From assembly GCA_027492585.1 (NCBI GenBank), contig JAPUEK010000011.1, positions 1 to 64,000 of the forward strand: DNA of 64,000 nucleotides, given 5' to 3'. Within the stretch, counting starts at the first letter, position 1; every line of letters starts with the position of its first letter. A model generated the notes under the pieces. The model did not search any database, was not told the origin of the DNA, and saw nothing but the letters and a program-made list of their open reading frames with translations. Both the position numbers and the translations under genes were made by a program. Below, piece by piece: positions 8,962 through 17,810 of this stretch. This DNA is from Paracoccaceae bacterium (GTDB taxonomy: Bacteria > Pseudomonadota > Alphaproteobacteria > Rhodobacterales > Rhodobacteraceae).

Positions 8962-9537
8962 ATGCGCTACCAGATCAGCGGGAAACAAATCGACATCGGG
9001 GAGGCTCTGCAAACCCATGTGAAAGCCGAACTCGGCGAGGTGGTGGAGAAATACGCCCAACGCCCGACCGAGGCCGTCATCGTGTTTTCGCGGGTCGCCC
9101 ATGAGCATGTCTGCGAGACGACCATCCATCTGGCCACCGGGCTGACCGCCCAGGCCAGGGGACATGCCGCTGAAATCTATGCCGCTTTCGAATCCTGCCG
9201 CGAAAAGATGGACAAGCAGTTGCGCCGCTACAAGCGCCGGTTGCGGAACCATCACCGCGACCGTGCGGAACCCGTTGAATTCGCCGCAGGCTCCGCCTAT
9301 ATCCTCGCGCCAACTGAGGAGCCGGAAGATGAGGATACGGGCGCCCTCCAGCCGATCGTGATTGCCGAGATGGAGACGAAGATTCCTTCGATCACCGTCG
9401 GGGAGGCGGTCATGCAGCTGGAACTGGGCGGCCAGCATTTTCTGGTGTTCCGCAATGAAGGACACAGCGGCGTGAATGTGGTGTACCGTCGGGACGACGG
9501 GAACATCGGCTGGATCGACCCGCGCAACAGCAAATGA
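8962..9537 (+). CDS. hpf: Ribosome hibernation-promoting factor, long form
   Basis: Binds the 30S decoding centre and dimerises ribosomes in stationary phase. The N-terminal S30AE/YfiA domain (about residues 1-105) contains the typical basic helix REKMDKQLRRYKRRLRNHHR. After an acidic linker, the C-terminal dimerisation domain carries MQLELGGQHFLVFRNE and VVYRRDDGNIGWIDP, which define the long form. The ATG at 8962 follows AAGGAGG (8951-8957); an upstream TTG at 8944 is unlikely. It lies 39 bp before ptsN, the conserved neighbour. Confidence 0.94.
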   Translation: MRYQISGKQIDIGEALQTHVKAELGEVVEKYAQRPTEAVIVFSRVAHEHVCETTIHLATGLTAQARGHAAEIYAAFESCREKMDKQLRRYKRRLRNHHRDRAEPVEFAAGSAYILAPTEEPEDEDTGALQPIVIAEMETKIPSITVGEAVMQLELGGQHFLVFRNEGHSGVNVVYRRDDGNIGWIDPRNSK

Positions 9538-9576
9538 TGCGGTCCCGCGAGGGGCTAGCTTGAACGGGAACCGCAA

Positions 9577-10044
9577 ATGGACCTATCCAGCCTACTGACA
9601 CCCGCGGCGGTGCGCGTCGTCGGACAGATGACCAGCAAGAAGCGGCTTTTTCAGGAACTGGGGGAGATTGCCGCGCAGGCCTACGGGCTGAGCGCGGCAA
9701 CCGCCATTGACGGCCTGCAGGAGCGGGAAAGCCTCGGGCCGACCGGGGTGGGCAATGGCATTGCCCTGCCCCATGCGCGGCTGGTCGGCCTGCACAAGAT
9801 CACCGGCATATTCCTGCGGCTGGAAAAGCCGCTGGAATATGATTCTGTTGACCGCCAGCCGGTCGATCTCGCCTTCTGCCTGCTCGCGCCGAAGGATTCG
9901 GGAGTGGATCACCTCAAGGCGCTGGCCCTCGTCAGCCGCACCATGCGCGATGCGGCGGTCTGCGCCAAGCTGCGCGCCAATACCGATCCGGCCAAGCTCT
10001 ACGCGATCCTGACCGAGGCCCGCACCCCGCAAGCCGCGGCCTGA
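9577..10044 (+). CDS. ptsN: Nitrogen-regulatory phosphotransferase EIIA(Ntr)
   Basis: EIIA-like phosphoacceptor of the regulatory PTS(Ntr), which affects nitrogen and potassium physiology rather than sugar uptake. The phosphorylated histidine is in IALPHARL, preceded by ERESLGPTGVGNGI, the family hallmark. The 155-residue length is normal. It is the second gene after hpf. A 64-bp palindromic repeat follows 36 bp after the stop and may terminate the transcript. Confidence 0.95.
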   Translation: MDLSSLLTPAAVRVVGQMTSKKRLFQELGEIAAQAYGLSAATAIDGLQERESLGPTGVGNGIALPHARLVGLHKITGIFLRLEKPLEYDSVDRQPVDLAFCLLAPKDSGVDHLKALALVSRTMRDAAVCAKLRANTDPAKLYAILTEARTPQAAA

Positions 10045-10080
10045 GCGTTCGGGCCTGATAGGGGGGCGTGGCGCTAAGCT

Positions 10081-10144
10081 GCGGCCCCGGAGGGGTTTTG
10101 CACCCCTCCGGACCTCCCCGCAGGATATTTATGCACAGTGGATG
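10081..10144 (+). repeat. 64-bp palindromic intergenic element, copy 1
   Basis: The element contains an internal hairpin (CCGGAGGGG, TTTTGCA loop, CCCCTCCGG) followed by ACCTCCCCGCAGGATATTTATG. A second copy in the opposite orientation at 33580-33643 matches at 63 of 64 positions. Both sit between convergent genes, so the hairpin may serve as a two-way terminator. Confidence 0.85.
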
Positions 10145-10157
10145 GAGGGGCGGGTTT

Positions 10158-11561
10158 TCAGCCCGCCCAATCCGCGAAGCCAAAGGCCGTATAGTCGCGC
10201 CAATAGGTTGCGCGGGCGGCTTCCTCCAGATCCGGGCCGTAAAGATCGGCCAGCGGAAAGGTGTGCTTTTCCTGAGCCGGGGGCAGGGGCGGCAGCTCCT
10301 GCCCGATCTCCTGCGCCAGAAACGCCAGCCCCGCCTCCAGCCGGTCCTCGCGCAGCACCAGATCCGGCCCCTGCAACTGCGAAAAGCCTTGCAGGATCGC
10401 GTTCTGGGTGGCGAATTGCGGCGGCAGGCGCAGTTCCGTCCGTCCGGCGAGGATGTGGCGGATCAGTTCCAGAAAGACCGCCAGCCCGGCGCGGAATTCC
10501 TCTGCCGTCTCGAAGACCTTGCCCTTCGGCGGCAGGTGGAACTTGTGGACGCGCTTCAGATAGGGGCGCAGCTCCGGCATCCATTCCTTGTCGAGGAAAT
10601 CGGCATAGGCGGCATGGGCGCGGGCAAGCGGGTGGCGCAGCACGGTAAAGCTGCGCTGACCGGGGTTGGCCTCCCGCCATTTCCGCAAGGTGGGGCGGTC
10701 CATGCCTGTCGTCACCGGCCCCATCGAGTTCATCCACTTCCGCATCCGCGCCTCCGGCCCGGATTTCACCGGCAGGAACAGCAGCGGTGCCGCCTCGCTC
10801 GCCAGATATTGCGGCACGGCGCCCGACCGGCGCGGCTCGAAATTCGGGGAATGGGTGATGTTGAAAAAATCCATCCCCGCGAGCCCCGCCGACATCTCGG
10901 CCGGGTTCGAGACCTTTTCGGCAATCGGCTCCGGGTTCTGCTTCTTGAACTTGAAGTCGAGCGCCTTCAGCCGTGCGGGAACCCCGAGGAAGCCCGCCAG
11001 CCCGTTCAGCACGTCGAGGTCGAGAATGTCATCGTAATCAATATAATAAGCCGTCTGCCCGGTCACCTGAAGCCGATGCAGCAGGCGGCGCTGAAACCCC
11101 TGCAAAGCTTCCAGCCGCGCCTCGAATTCCGCCTGATCGTAGCGGGGGCGCACGGTTTTCAGATGCTTCGTGTTGGCCAGCCACCATTGGTCGCTCTCCA
11201 TGGCGATCTTCCAGCTTATGTAGCTTTCCAGATGGTTGCGGGTCAGGATCACCTTGGCGACCTGCGGGTCATCGACCACCAGGTCGAAAACCCGCGGATC
11301 GTGGTCGTGGAAATAGCGGAAGCCCGACATTCCCTCCGTCTGGCTCCGCATGGCGCGCAAAAGCCTGGCCGGATCGGCATTGCGCGTCTCGATATCGACG
11401 CCCAGCATCTCCTGCTTGTTCTCGCCGCCGATGAAGTAGGGGTTGAACGCCTCGCCATGGCATTTCACCCCCTCGATCGCATTGAGGTTCGCTTCGAGAA
11501 AATTCGAGCCGGTCCGCATCTCGGCAAAAACGACAAAGCTGTGGAACTGCGGTTTGGCCAT
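10158..11561 (-). CDS. Two-domain sulfotransferase of a surface glycan
   Basis: Predicted PAPS-dependent sulfotransferase. Residues 15-23 (MRTGSNFLE) form the 5'-phosphosulfate loop, and RNHLESYISWKIA is the 3'-phosphate-binding region, as in NodH/Stf0-like bacterial sulfotransferases. A second half contains FTVLRHPLARAHAAYADFL, another sulfotransferase-type 3'-phosphate motif without an obvious second loop. The protein is 467 residues, longer than single-domain members. It is the last gene of the galU-GT operon, 3 bp after the GT14 gene. PAP released by it would be recycled by CysQ encoded at 18592-19386. The acceptor is unknown. Confidence 0.8.
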   Translation of the reverse strand: MAKPQFHSFVVFAEMRTGSNFLEANLNAIEGVKCHGEAFNPYFIGGENKQEMLGVDIETRNADPARLLRAMRSQTEGMSGFRYFHDHDPRVFDLVVDDPQVAKVILTRNHLESYISWKIAMESDQWWLANTKHLKTVRPRYDQAEFEARLEALQGFQRRLLHRLQVTGQTAYYIDYDDILDLDVLNGLAGFLGVPARLKALDFKFKKQNPEPIAEKVSNPAEMSAGLAGMDFFNITHSPNFEPRRSGAVPQYLASEAAPLLFLPVKSGPEARMRKWMNSMGPVTTGMDRPTLRKWREANPGQRSFTVLRHPLARAHAAYADFLDKEWMPELRPYLKRVHKFHLPPKGKVFETAEEFRAGLAVFLELIRHILAGRTELRLPPQFATQNAILQGFSQLQGPDLVLREDRLEAGLAFLAQEIGQELPPLPPAQEKHTFPLADLYGPDLEEAARATYWRDYTAFGFADWAG

Positions 11562-11564
11562 GGA

Positions 11565-13262
11565 TCATTTCACCAGATAAGGGCGGCCGCGCCGCGAATT
11601 CGGGGGCTGAAGATCGCCGGTCACCGGGAAATCGCCCATCAGCGTCGGCTGCATCCCCTGATTCCGCAGATTCTGCAGGAACTGGCCGAAGCCCGTCAGA
11701 TCGGCCAGCCGTGGCGCCTCCGTCAGCCTGCGGATGGAGCGGGGAGAGATCTCGTCCACGATGGTCTGCAAGGGTTCCATCGGGTTTTCCACGAATTCCG
11801 CCAGAGACCAGGACCGCACCCGTGCCTTCACCCAGGGCGAGCGCAGCACGTTCAGAAACTCCGCCTCGATCTTCTGGAGCCGGGCCGCCTCGCGCCGGAT
11901 ATCGGAAAAATTCGCATTGGACCGGAAGAGCGGAATGGCCCAGGCCCCGGAGATTACCGAAATCTGCGCGTTCGGGTCCGCCGCCATGAACCAGATCAGC
12001 GTCTGCACGTCGTTCGGGCCGAACTGGAAGCATTGCCGCTCCCCCCGCGTGTTCCAGACGAGGTTGGTGAGGAAGCTCTTCGGGCTGTAGTCGCGCATCA
12101 TGGCGCTGTCGGAGAGGGCGCCGTTGTAAACCGTTTCCCCGCCGGCGAACTCCACCCGCTCCGGCGCGAAGAGATGGCCGTGAACGCGGGTGCCGGTGGC
12201 CTTGCCGAACCACAGCTCGAAATTCTCGAAGACATCGCAGAAGCCCTCGAAGACCGAATAGGGGGCGGCGGTGCGGCCGTTTTCCCAATGTTCGTTCGGA
12301 TGGCGGCTTTGCATGTAAAGGCCGGGGCGCCCCTTGGTCCGCCGTTCGACGGCACGGGCAAAGAGCCGGTCGATCTTGCCGGGGTTCGGCTCCGCCGCCG
12401 CCTGCCCGCCGGCATCGTCGCTGAGGAAGGTCTTGTAGAGCCGGTTGGCATGGGGCCAGATCTTGCGCGCCACGAAGCAATCCGACCGCCGCAGGATCTG
12501 CAGGTGGTCGTCATAGAAGATATGCGGCTTGCCCTGGAAATCGAACTTGGAAAGCGTCAGCGACCGGCTTTCCACCTGGGCGGAGACCTGGCGCACCAGC
12601 GTCTGGAAGTAGCTTTCGTCCGGGATCCAGACGCGGCGGAAATAACGGTCGATCTCCTCCCGCTCCGGGTTCTCCAGGATCGCCGAAAGCGTCTGGCGGG
12701 TCAGGCACCACCATTGGCTGCCCAGATGCGGCACGAGCCCGATCGGCACCCGCCGCTTGTAGCGCAGACGGCGTTGCAGCCGCACATAGCCGTCGAAAAG
12801 CCGCCGGTTCTTGCGCCAGCTGAAGGGGAAGCGCAGGGTGAAGCGTTCCACATCGAGGCCGCCGACCGTCCAGCCGACATCCTCGGTGGTCACGCTTTCG
12901 ATGAAATCCACCCGCGGGCGTTCGTCGAGATAGCGGATCAGCTCCTCCACCGGGCGCAGCGGCAGGCAGGAGCCGGAGGCGAGGTAGACATGCCGCACCG
13001 TCGGGAAATCGCGCAGCATGATCGTGGCCGCCTCCTGGGTGGCGGCGACGATCCCCCATGTTCCCCATTCGCAGGAATGGCGGCCGGAGAAGCGGATATT
13101 CTTCAGATCGGCCAGGGCTTTGACCAGCCCTTCATAGGCCCGCCGCTTCACGCGCCTGTCGACATGGATGACCACCGGGCAGCCGCGTACGGCCCAGTGC
13201 CGCGCCACCTGCGCGGCCCGGTCGAGCGCGGTATGGCAGAGCATCACGAAGCCGACCGTCAC
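11565..13262 (-). CDS. GT14-type (core-2/I-branching-like) glycosyltransferase with C-terminal extension
   Basis: The N-terminal ~250 residues look like the Branch/GT14 beta-1,6-N-acetylglucosaminyltransferase fold: MLCHTALDRAAQVARHWA, VIHVDRR, then SGSCLPLRP and a late WIPDESYFQTL. The remaining ~300 residues are a domain I associate with Rhodobacterales homologues, of unknown role. The start is GTG at 13262 with AAGGGGGG upstream. It lies 13 bp after its upstream neighbour and 3 bp before the sulfotransferase, so all are co-transcribed. Donor and acceptor sugars are not known. Confidence 0.78.
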   Translation of the reverse strand: MTVGFVMLCHTALDRAAQVARHWAVRGCPVVIHVDRRVKRRAYEGLVKALADLKNIRFSGRHSCEWGTWGIVAATQEAATIMLRDFPTVRHVYLASGSCLPLRPVEELIRYLDERPRVDFIESVTTEDVGWTVGGLDVERFTLRFPFSWRKNRRLFDGYVRLQRRLRYKRRVPIGLVPHLGSQWWCLTRQTLSAILENPEREEIDRYFRRVWIPDESYFQTLVRQVSAQVESRSLTLSKFDFQGKPHIFYDDHLQILRRSDCFVARKIWPHANRLYKTFLSDDAGGQAAAEPNPGKIDRLFARAVERRTKGRPGLYMQSRHPNEHWENGRTAAPYSVFEGFCDVFENFELWFGKATGTRVHGHLFAPERVEFAGGETVYNGALSDSAMMRDYSPKSFLTNLVWNTRGERQCFQFGPNDVQTLIWFMAADPNAQISVISGAWAIPLFRSNANFSDIRREAARLQKIEAEFLNVLRSPWVKARVRSWSLAEFVENPMEPLQTIVDEISPRSIRRLTEAPRLADLTGFGQFLQNLRNQGMQPTLMGDFPVTGDLQPPNSRRGRPYLVK

Positions 13263-13275
13263 CCGCCGCCCCCCT

Positions 13276-14286
13276 TCATGCCCAGTTGCCCTTCGACATC
13301 AGCCCCAGAATCTCCAACTGCCGCCAGTTGATGTATTTCTCGCTCCACTTGCACCAGAGATCCGGCTCCTTGGCCATGGCCATCCGGTAGGCGCGGTATT
13401 CATGGCTGTTGGCATAATGCTGCCTGCGCTCCATCTCCTCTTCGGCCTTGCGCGCGAAAGTGTCGAGGAACTTCGCGTGCAGGAGCACGCCCGAGGCCTT
13501 CTCCCCGCCCCATTCGTCATAGGTCTGGTTCAGGCCGCGCGGCAGAAGCATGTGGGTGGAGCTGACATAGGCATAATCGCGGTCCCATTTGACCAGCGGG
13601 ATCTTGTTCAGTGCCGGCGCCCGCTCCGGCAGGTCGGTGAAGAACATCCGCGCCCGCGGCCCGCCCTGAATCCACAGGTTGCCGAATTTCTTGTTCCGCT
13701 GGATCGTGTAATTGCCGCTGTCGAACCAGGGCGCCACCTCGAACGGGTCCTGCCCCTCGGCGTAGGGCTGCGCGTCGAACGGCCCCTTGGGATACATATC
13801 CAGCAGCATCGCCGAAAAGGACTTGATCGACGAGGCGTCGAGCCAGTCGGTCAGCGCCCGCAGCGGACGGGTATCGCAGAAGGGATAGACGAAGAATTCG
13901 TCCGGATCGACGACGAGGCACCAGTGGCCATGGCCGTATTTCATCTGGAGCCAGTTGAGCCAGTCCACCCCGAAGCGCGACCGCTTGTAGCTGGCCGGCG
14001 TGGTCCAGAGCGAGACATCCGGCTGCTCCGCCAGATACTCGCGGGAGCCGTCATCGCTGTCATTGTCCACGATCAGGAAATGATTGACGCCGAGATCCCG
14101 GTAGTAGCGCAGGAAATAGGGCAGGCGGATGCGCTCGTTCCGCAGGGTGGAAAAGACGAGGATATGGTCATTGCCGATGACATTCGTGCGGTCCACCACG
14201 GGCCGCAATTCCCGACGCTTGCGGAAAGCGCGGATGCGCCACCGTTTGCGGGCAAGTCGCAGCATATACCGTGAAAAGATCCCCAA
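13276..14286 (-). CDS. Glycosyltransferase family 2/92-like protein
   Basis: Cytoplasmic glycosyltransferase with a nucleotide-sugar fold: ILVFSTLRNERIRLPYFLRYY at the start, IVDNDSDDGSREYL for the nucleotide, and WCLVVDPDEFFVYP containing the DxD metal site. A basic N-terminus (RLARKRWRIRAFRKRR) may bind the membrane surface. It has 336 residues and no membrane helix. It lies between the GT4 and GT14 genes in the minus-strand glycan operon. Specificity cannot be predicted. Confidence 0.8.
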   Translation of the reverse strand: MGIFSRYMLRLARKRWRIRAFRKRRELRPVVDRTNVIGNDHILVFSTLRNERIRLPYFLRYYRDLGVNHFLIVDNDSDDGSREYLAEQPDVSLWTTPASYKRSRFGVDWLNWLQMKYGHGHWCLVVDPDEFFVYPFCDTRPLRALTDWLDASSIKSFSAMLLDMYPKGPFDAQPYAEGQDPFEVAPWFDSGNYTIQRNKKFGNLWIQGGPRARMFFTDLPERAPALNKIPLVKWDRDYAYVSSTHMLLPRGLNQTYDEWGGEKASGVLLHAKFLDTFARKAEEEMERRQHYANSHEYRAYRMAMAKEPDLWCKWSEKYINWRQLEILGLMSKGNWA

Positions 14287-14330
14287 ACCCCGACTTCCAG
14301 ACCTGTTGACGCCGCGTCCCGTTCAGCCTG

Positions 14331-15512
14331 TCACGCAAGGTTTAAGACGGTCTTGAAATGAGCCTCCCAACTCGGGGGCGTGATCCGTCTGTCCTGCCTG
14401 CCCGTCCGGTCTTGCGCCAGCCTTCCTATTGTTTCCGCCCAAGAATAACTGTCTGTGGGGTCAAGGTAAACCGCGTAGTCGCCAAGCAGTTCTTTCGTGA
14501 CGGCAAGATCGCTGGCAACGACCGGGCAGCCGAGGCTCGCAGCCTCCAGCGGCGGCAGGCCGAAGCCTTCGGCAAAGCTCGGGAAGAGAAAACCCGCCGC
14601 CCCTTGCAGCAGCGCCGTCACCTCCGCATCGCCCAGCCCCGCCACCTCCCGCACCGGGCCATCCGCCGGCAGGGCGTCAAGCCGGGCAAAGACCGCCGCA
14701 TTGGACCAGCCCCTGCGCCCGAGGATCAGGAGCTTCGGCACCTCCCCGCCGCGGGCCGCCAGCCGCGCCCAGACATCGAGCAGCAGGGCATGATTCTTGC
14801 GCGGCTCGATGGTGCCGAGGGTGAGGAAATAGCACCCCTCCGCCAGCCCTGCGGGGGCGTTCCCCGGCGCCGGCAATTCCACCCCGAGGTTGGCCACCAC
14901 TCCCGGCGGCACCCGGCCCATCCGCGCCATCTGCGCCTCCGACCGCTGCCGCGCATCCGCGGTCGAATGGATCACCAGATCCGCCCCTTCCGCGATCAGC
15001 CGCAGCTTTGCCCGGAACGGTTCCACCGTATCGGGGCGCGCGAACTCGGGATGGTCGAGCGGGATCGTGTCATGCAGAAGCACCACCCGCCGCAGCCCCG
15101 GCACCTTGGCAAGCAGGGGCAGGGCGGCCAGATCGGCATGGCCGAGGTTCAGGTAAGTCTCCATGCCCAAAGACGCGATCATCCGGGCCAGCCGCCGGTG
15201 CAGGCAACGCGCCACGGCCAGCGGCCGCACCGCCGTTTCGGCGCGCGCGCGCAGGGCATCGCGGTTGGTCAGGCGGGACAGGAGATCGGCGCGGCGCGGC
15301 AAAGGCCGCGAAAGCAGCGCCTGAAACTCCGCCATTCCCGCCCGGTCCAGCAGCAGATAGCCCGCCGCCGTCCGCAGCAGGCCGAAGCAGGGGTCATTCA
15401 GCGTGAGAAGATGGCGCAGCCAGGCCGCTTCCACCCGGTCGATCCCGGTCGGCGGCCCCCGGCCCAGACGCGACATCAGCCGCGTCAGGTCCAGAAGCCG
15501 TGCGCGGCCCAC
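14331..15512 (-). CDS. Glycosyltransferase family 4 protein
   Basis: GT-B fold retaining glycosyltransferase. The C-terminal donor-binding half shows FLTLGTIEPRKNHALLLDVW, LILGRRGW and FLFPSFAEGFGLPPLEAASL, which is the standard GT4 EX7E-type motif. The N-terminal half (MGRARLLDLTRLMSRLGRGPPTGIDRVE) matches mannosyltransferase-like proteins of capsule loci. The start lies 3 bp after the galU stop, so UDP-glucose synthesis and use are co-expressed. Substrate unknown. Confidence 0.87.
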   Translation of the reverse strand: MGRARLLDLTRLMSRLGRGPPTGIDRVEAAWLRHLLTLNDPCFGLLRTAAGYLLLDRAGMAEFQALLSRPLPRRADLLSRLTNRDALRARAETAVRPLAVARCLHRRLARMIASLGMETYLNLGHADLAALPLLAKVPGLRRVVLLHDTIPLDHPEFARPDTVEPFRAKLRLIAEGADLVIHSTADARQRSEAQMARMGRVPPGVVANLGVELPAPGNAPAGLAEGCYFLTLGTIEPRKNHALLLDVWARLAARGGEVPKLLILGRRGWSNAAVFARLDALPADGPVREVAGLGDAEVTALLQGAAGFLFPSFAEGFGLPPLEAASLGCPVVASDLAVTKELLGDYAVYLDPTDSYSWAETIGRLAQDRTGRQDRRITPPSWEAHFKTVLNLA

Positions 15513-15515
15513 CGC

Positions 15516-16409
15516 TTACTGCGCCGCCCTTTGCAGCGCGATCATGTCGTTGAGATAGGCGCCGAATTCGACGTTCAGGTCCGGCCGCGCCAGCCCGAAG
15601 GCCACCGTCGCCTGCAGGAACCCGGCCTTGGAGCCGCAATCATAGCGCTGCCCGCGGAAGCGGAAGCCGAAGACCTTGCCGCTTGCCGCTTCCTCGGCAA
15701 TGGCATCGGTGAGCTGGATTTCCCCGCCCGCGCCCTGCTTCAGCTGGTTGAGGTTGGTCAGCACCTTCGGCGACAGGATATAGCGCCCGATCACCGCGAG
15801 GTTCGACGGCGCCTCATCGGCTTTCGGTTTTTCCACCATGCCCTTGGCGCGGACGATGGCGCCCATGTCCTCGCCGATGTCGAGCACGCCATAGCTCGAA
15901 GCCTTGGCCGGCGGCACTTCCATCGCGGCGACCATATTGCCGCCGGTCTGCTCATAGGCCTCGACCATCTGTTGCAGACAGGGCTTTTCCGCCGCGATCA
16001 CGTCATCGGGCAGCAGCACGGCGAAGGGCTCGTTCCCGATCAGCCGGCGCGCGCACCAGACCGCATGGCCCAGCCCCTGCGGGCGGTTCTGGCGCACATA
16101 GGCGATGGCGCCGCTGTCCATGTTGGTGTCGCGCAGCACGTCGAGCAGTTCGGTCTTGCCGGCGCGTTTGAGCGTGCTTTCCAGCTCGGGCGAATGATCG
16201 AAATAGTCCTCAAGCGCGGATTTCCCGCGCGAGGTCACGAAGATGAATTCCTTGATCCCCGCCGCCCGCGCCTCGTCGATCGCGTATTGGATCAACGGAC
16301 GGTCCACCAGCGTCATGATTTCTTTCGGGATGGATTTGGTCGCCGGAAGGAACCGCGTCCCCAGACCTGCAACCGGGAACACCGCTTTGGTGACTTTCTG
16401 CTTTTTCAT
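15516..16409 (-). CDS. galU: UTP-glucose-1-phosphate uridylyltransferase
   Basis: Makes UDP-glucose from UTP and glucose-1-phosphate for LPS, capsule and glucan synthesis. The N-terminal FPVAGLGTRFLPATKSIPKE is the nucleotidyltransferase signature, with PLIQYAIDEA and VLLPDD following. The 297-residue length fits bacterial GalU. It heads the five-gene minus-strand glycan operon ending at 10158. The ~185-bp upstream gap holds its likely promoter. Confidence 0.95.
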   Translation of the reverse strand: MKKQKVTKAVFPVAGLGTRFLPATKSIPKEIMTLVDRPLIQYAIDEARAAGIKEFIFVTSRGKSALEDYFDHSPELESTLKRAGKTELLDVLRDTNMDSGAIAYVRQNRPQGLGHAVWCARRLIGNEPFAVLLPDDVIAAEKPCLQQMVEAYEQTGGNMVAAMEVPPAKASSYGVLDIGEDMGAIVRAKGMVEKPKADEAPSNLAVIGRYILSPKVLTNLNQLKQGAGGEIQLTDAIAEEAASGKVFGFRFRGQRYDCGSKAGFLQATVAFGLARPDLNVEFGAYLNDMIALQRAAQ

Positions 16410-16595
16410 TGCCCCACTCCTGCACTGCCCAATTATACTTTTTGGGCCACGTTACACACCACACGGAAACAATTAACAGAACAATCTGACCAGATTTTGA
16501 CCGGCCCATGTTCTCAGCGGGTAAATTATCACAGTTTGGTTGTATTCAGGCGGGGAAAAGGCCGGGAGGTTCCCCCTTCGGTTGCATCCTGCGGA
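16410..16595. other. Intergenic region upstream of galU
   Basis: No gene is seen. The part next to galU is AT-richer than its surroundings (around 16425-16500) and is likely to hold the galU promoter, but I cannot point to a convincing -35/-10 pair. Confidence 0.4.
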
Positions 16596-17810
16596 TCAGC
16601 CGGAAACCGGGCGGCAGGCGGCGATCCGCGCCACCTCCTCGCGGATGCGGGTCGAAAACCGGACAAGGCGCAGGCGCGGGCCTTCGCGCAGGCTCTGCCC
16701 GAAGATCCCGCCGGTCTGCAACCAGATGCCGCTCTCCAGAAACGCCACCCGATGCGGCCGCGCCGTGGGCGAGAGGCAGATCACCGTGGCGATGCCGCCC
16801 GCCTCGGCATGGGCGCGGGCTTCGGCGATCAGCCGCGTCTTCTGCCAGATCCGGCCGGCAAAGACCTTGCCCGGTCGCGGGCCGCCGTGGGGCAGGGGGG
16901 TGAAATCCGCCGTCTCCGCCAGGGGCAGGAGGTTCGGCAGCGGGCGGGCCAGCCCCGCCGCCCAGCCCGCCGCGAGGCTGTCCATCAGCGCCACCTGCTC
17001 CGCCGCCGTGATCCGCCCCGCGCGCCCAAGGGCAGCGACCCGCGCCGCGTGTTCGGCATGGAGCCGCAGCCAGCCCCGCTCCAGATGTGCCGGACCGGCA
17101 TGGCGGCGCAGGAAGACCGCCGTACTCGCCGCGATCTCGTGCAGCGAGAGCGGCACCCGGTCCGCCCGCCGCCGCGCCGAAGCGGCAAAGCCGTGCAGCA
17201 CCTCCGCCTCCGGCACCACCGCCGTCGCCCCCTCGCTGGCCAGCCGCAGGTTCAGATCGGCCTCGTCGAGGAAGAATCGATAGGCCGGATCGAAGCCCCC
17301 GACCCGCCGCAAGACCTTGGCACGAAAGGCGCAATTCGTGCCTTGGGTCTTGACTGCGCGCGCCTCGCTGCCGCGGTAGACCGCCGCCTGATCGGGCAGG
17401 GGATGGTCCTGGGCAAAGCAATCGACCTCCCCCGCCCGCCATTGCCAGGAAATCCCGTTGCGCCCCCGCACGAAGCCCGTTGCCGCCACCACCTCCGCCG
17501 CCGCAAAGGGAGCGGTCAGCCGCGAGAGCCACGTCGGTTCGGCCACCGCATCATCGTCGAGAAAGGCCAGAACCTCGCCCCCCGCCACCGCGATCCCGGC
17601 ATTGCGCGCGGCGGAGATATTGGCCTCGTCAAAGGCAACGAGCCTGATCGGCAGGGCCGCCGCCTGCACCGCCGCAAGCGCCTCGGGATCGGCAACGACG
17701 ATGACCTCCATCGCCGGATGGTCCTGCTGACAGAGGCTTGCAAGGCAGCGCAGCAGGGCCGCCGTCCGGTGGCGGCTGACCACGATCACGCTGGCTGTGG
17801 TGATGCTCAC
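16596..17810 (-). CDS. Glycosyltransferase family 2 protein
   Basis: GT-A family 2 transferase: SVIVVSRHRTAALLRCLASL at the N-terminus, ISAARNAGIAVAGGEVLAFL leading into the DDD metal site, then GTNCAFRAKVL and GGFDPAYRFFLDEADLNLRL. It has 404 residues. The start is a GTG at 17810 that overlaps the kdsB stop as GTGA, so translation is coupled to kdsB. The frame stays open further upstream on this strand, but that part has shadow composition and lies antiparallel in frame to kdsB. It belongs to the cysQ-kdsB-GT2 operon. Confidence 0.85.
   Translation of the reverse strand: MSITTASVIVVSRHRTAALLRCLASLCQQDHPAMEVIVVADPEALAAVQAAALPIRLVAFDEANISAARNAGIAVAGGEVLAFLDDDAVAEPTWLSRLTAPFAAAEVVAATGFVRGRNGISWQWRAGEVDCFAQDHPLPDQAAVYRGSEARAVKTQGTNCAFRAKVLRRVGGFDPAYRFFLDEADLNLRLASEGATAVVPEAEVLHGFAASARRRADRVPLSLHEIAASTAVFLRRHAGPAHLERGWLRLHAEHAARVAALGRAGRITAAEQVALMDSLAAGWAAGLARPLPNLLPLAETADFTPLPHGGPRPGKVFAGRIWQKTRLIAEARAHAEAGGIATVICLSPTARPHRVAFLESGIWLQTGGIFGQSLREGPRLRLVRFSTRIREEVARIAACRPVSG

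Noticed and set aside
10068-13331. Very long open frame on the plus strand
   Set aside because: It mirrors the sulfotransferase and GT14 genes on the minus strand, has Arg/His/Pro-rich shadow composition, and no domain.
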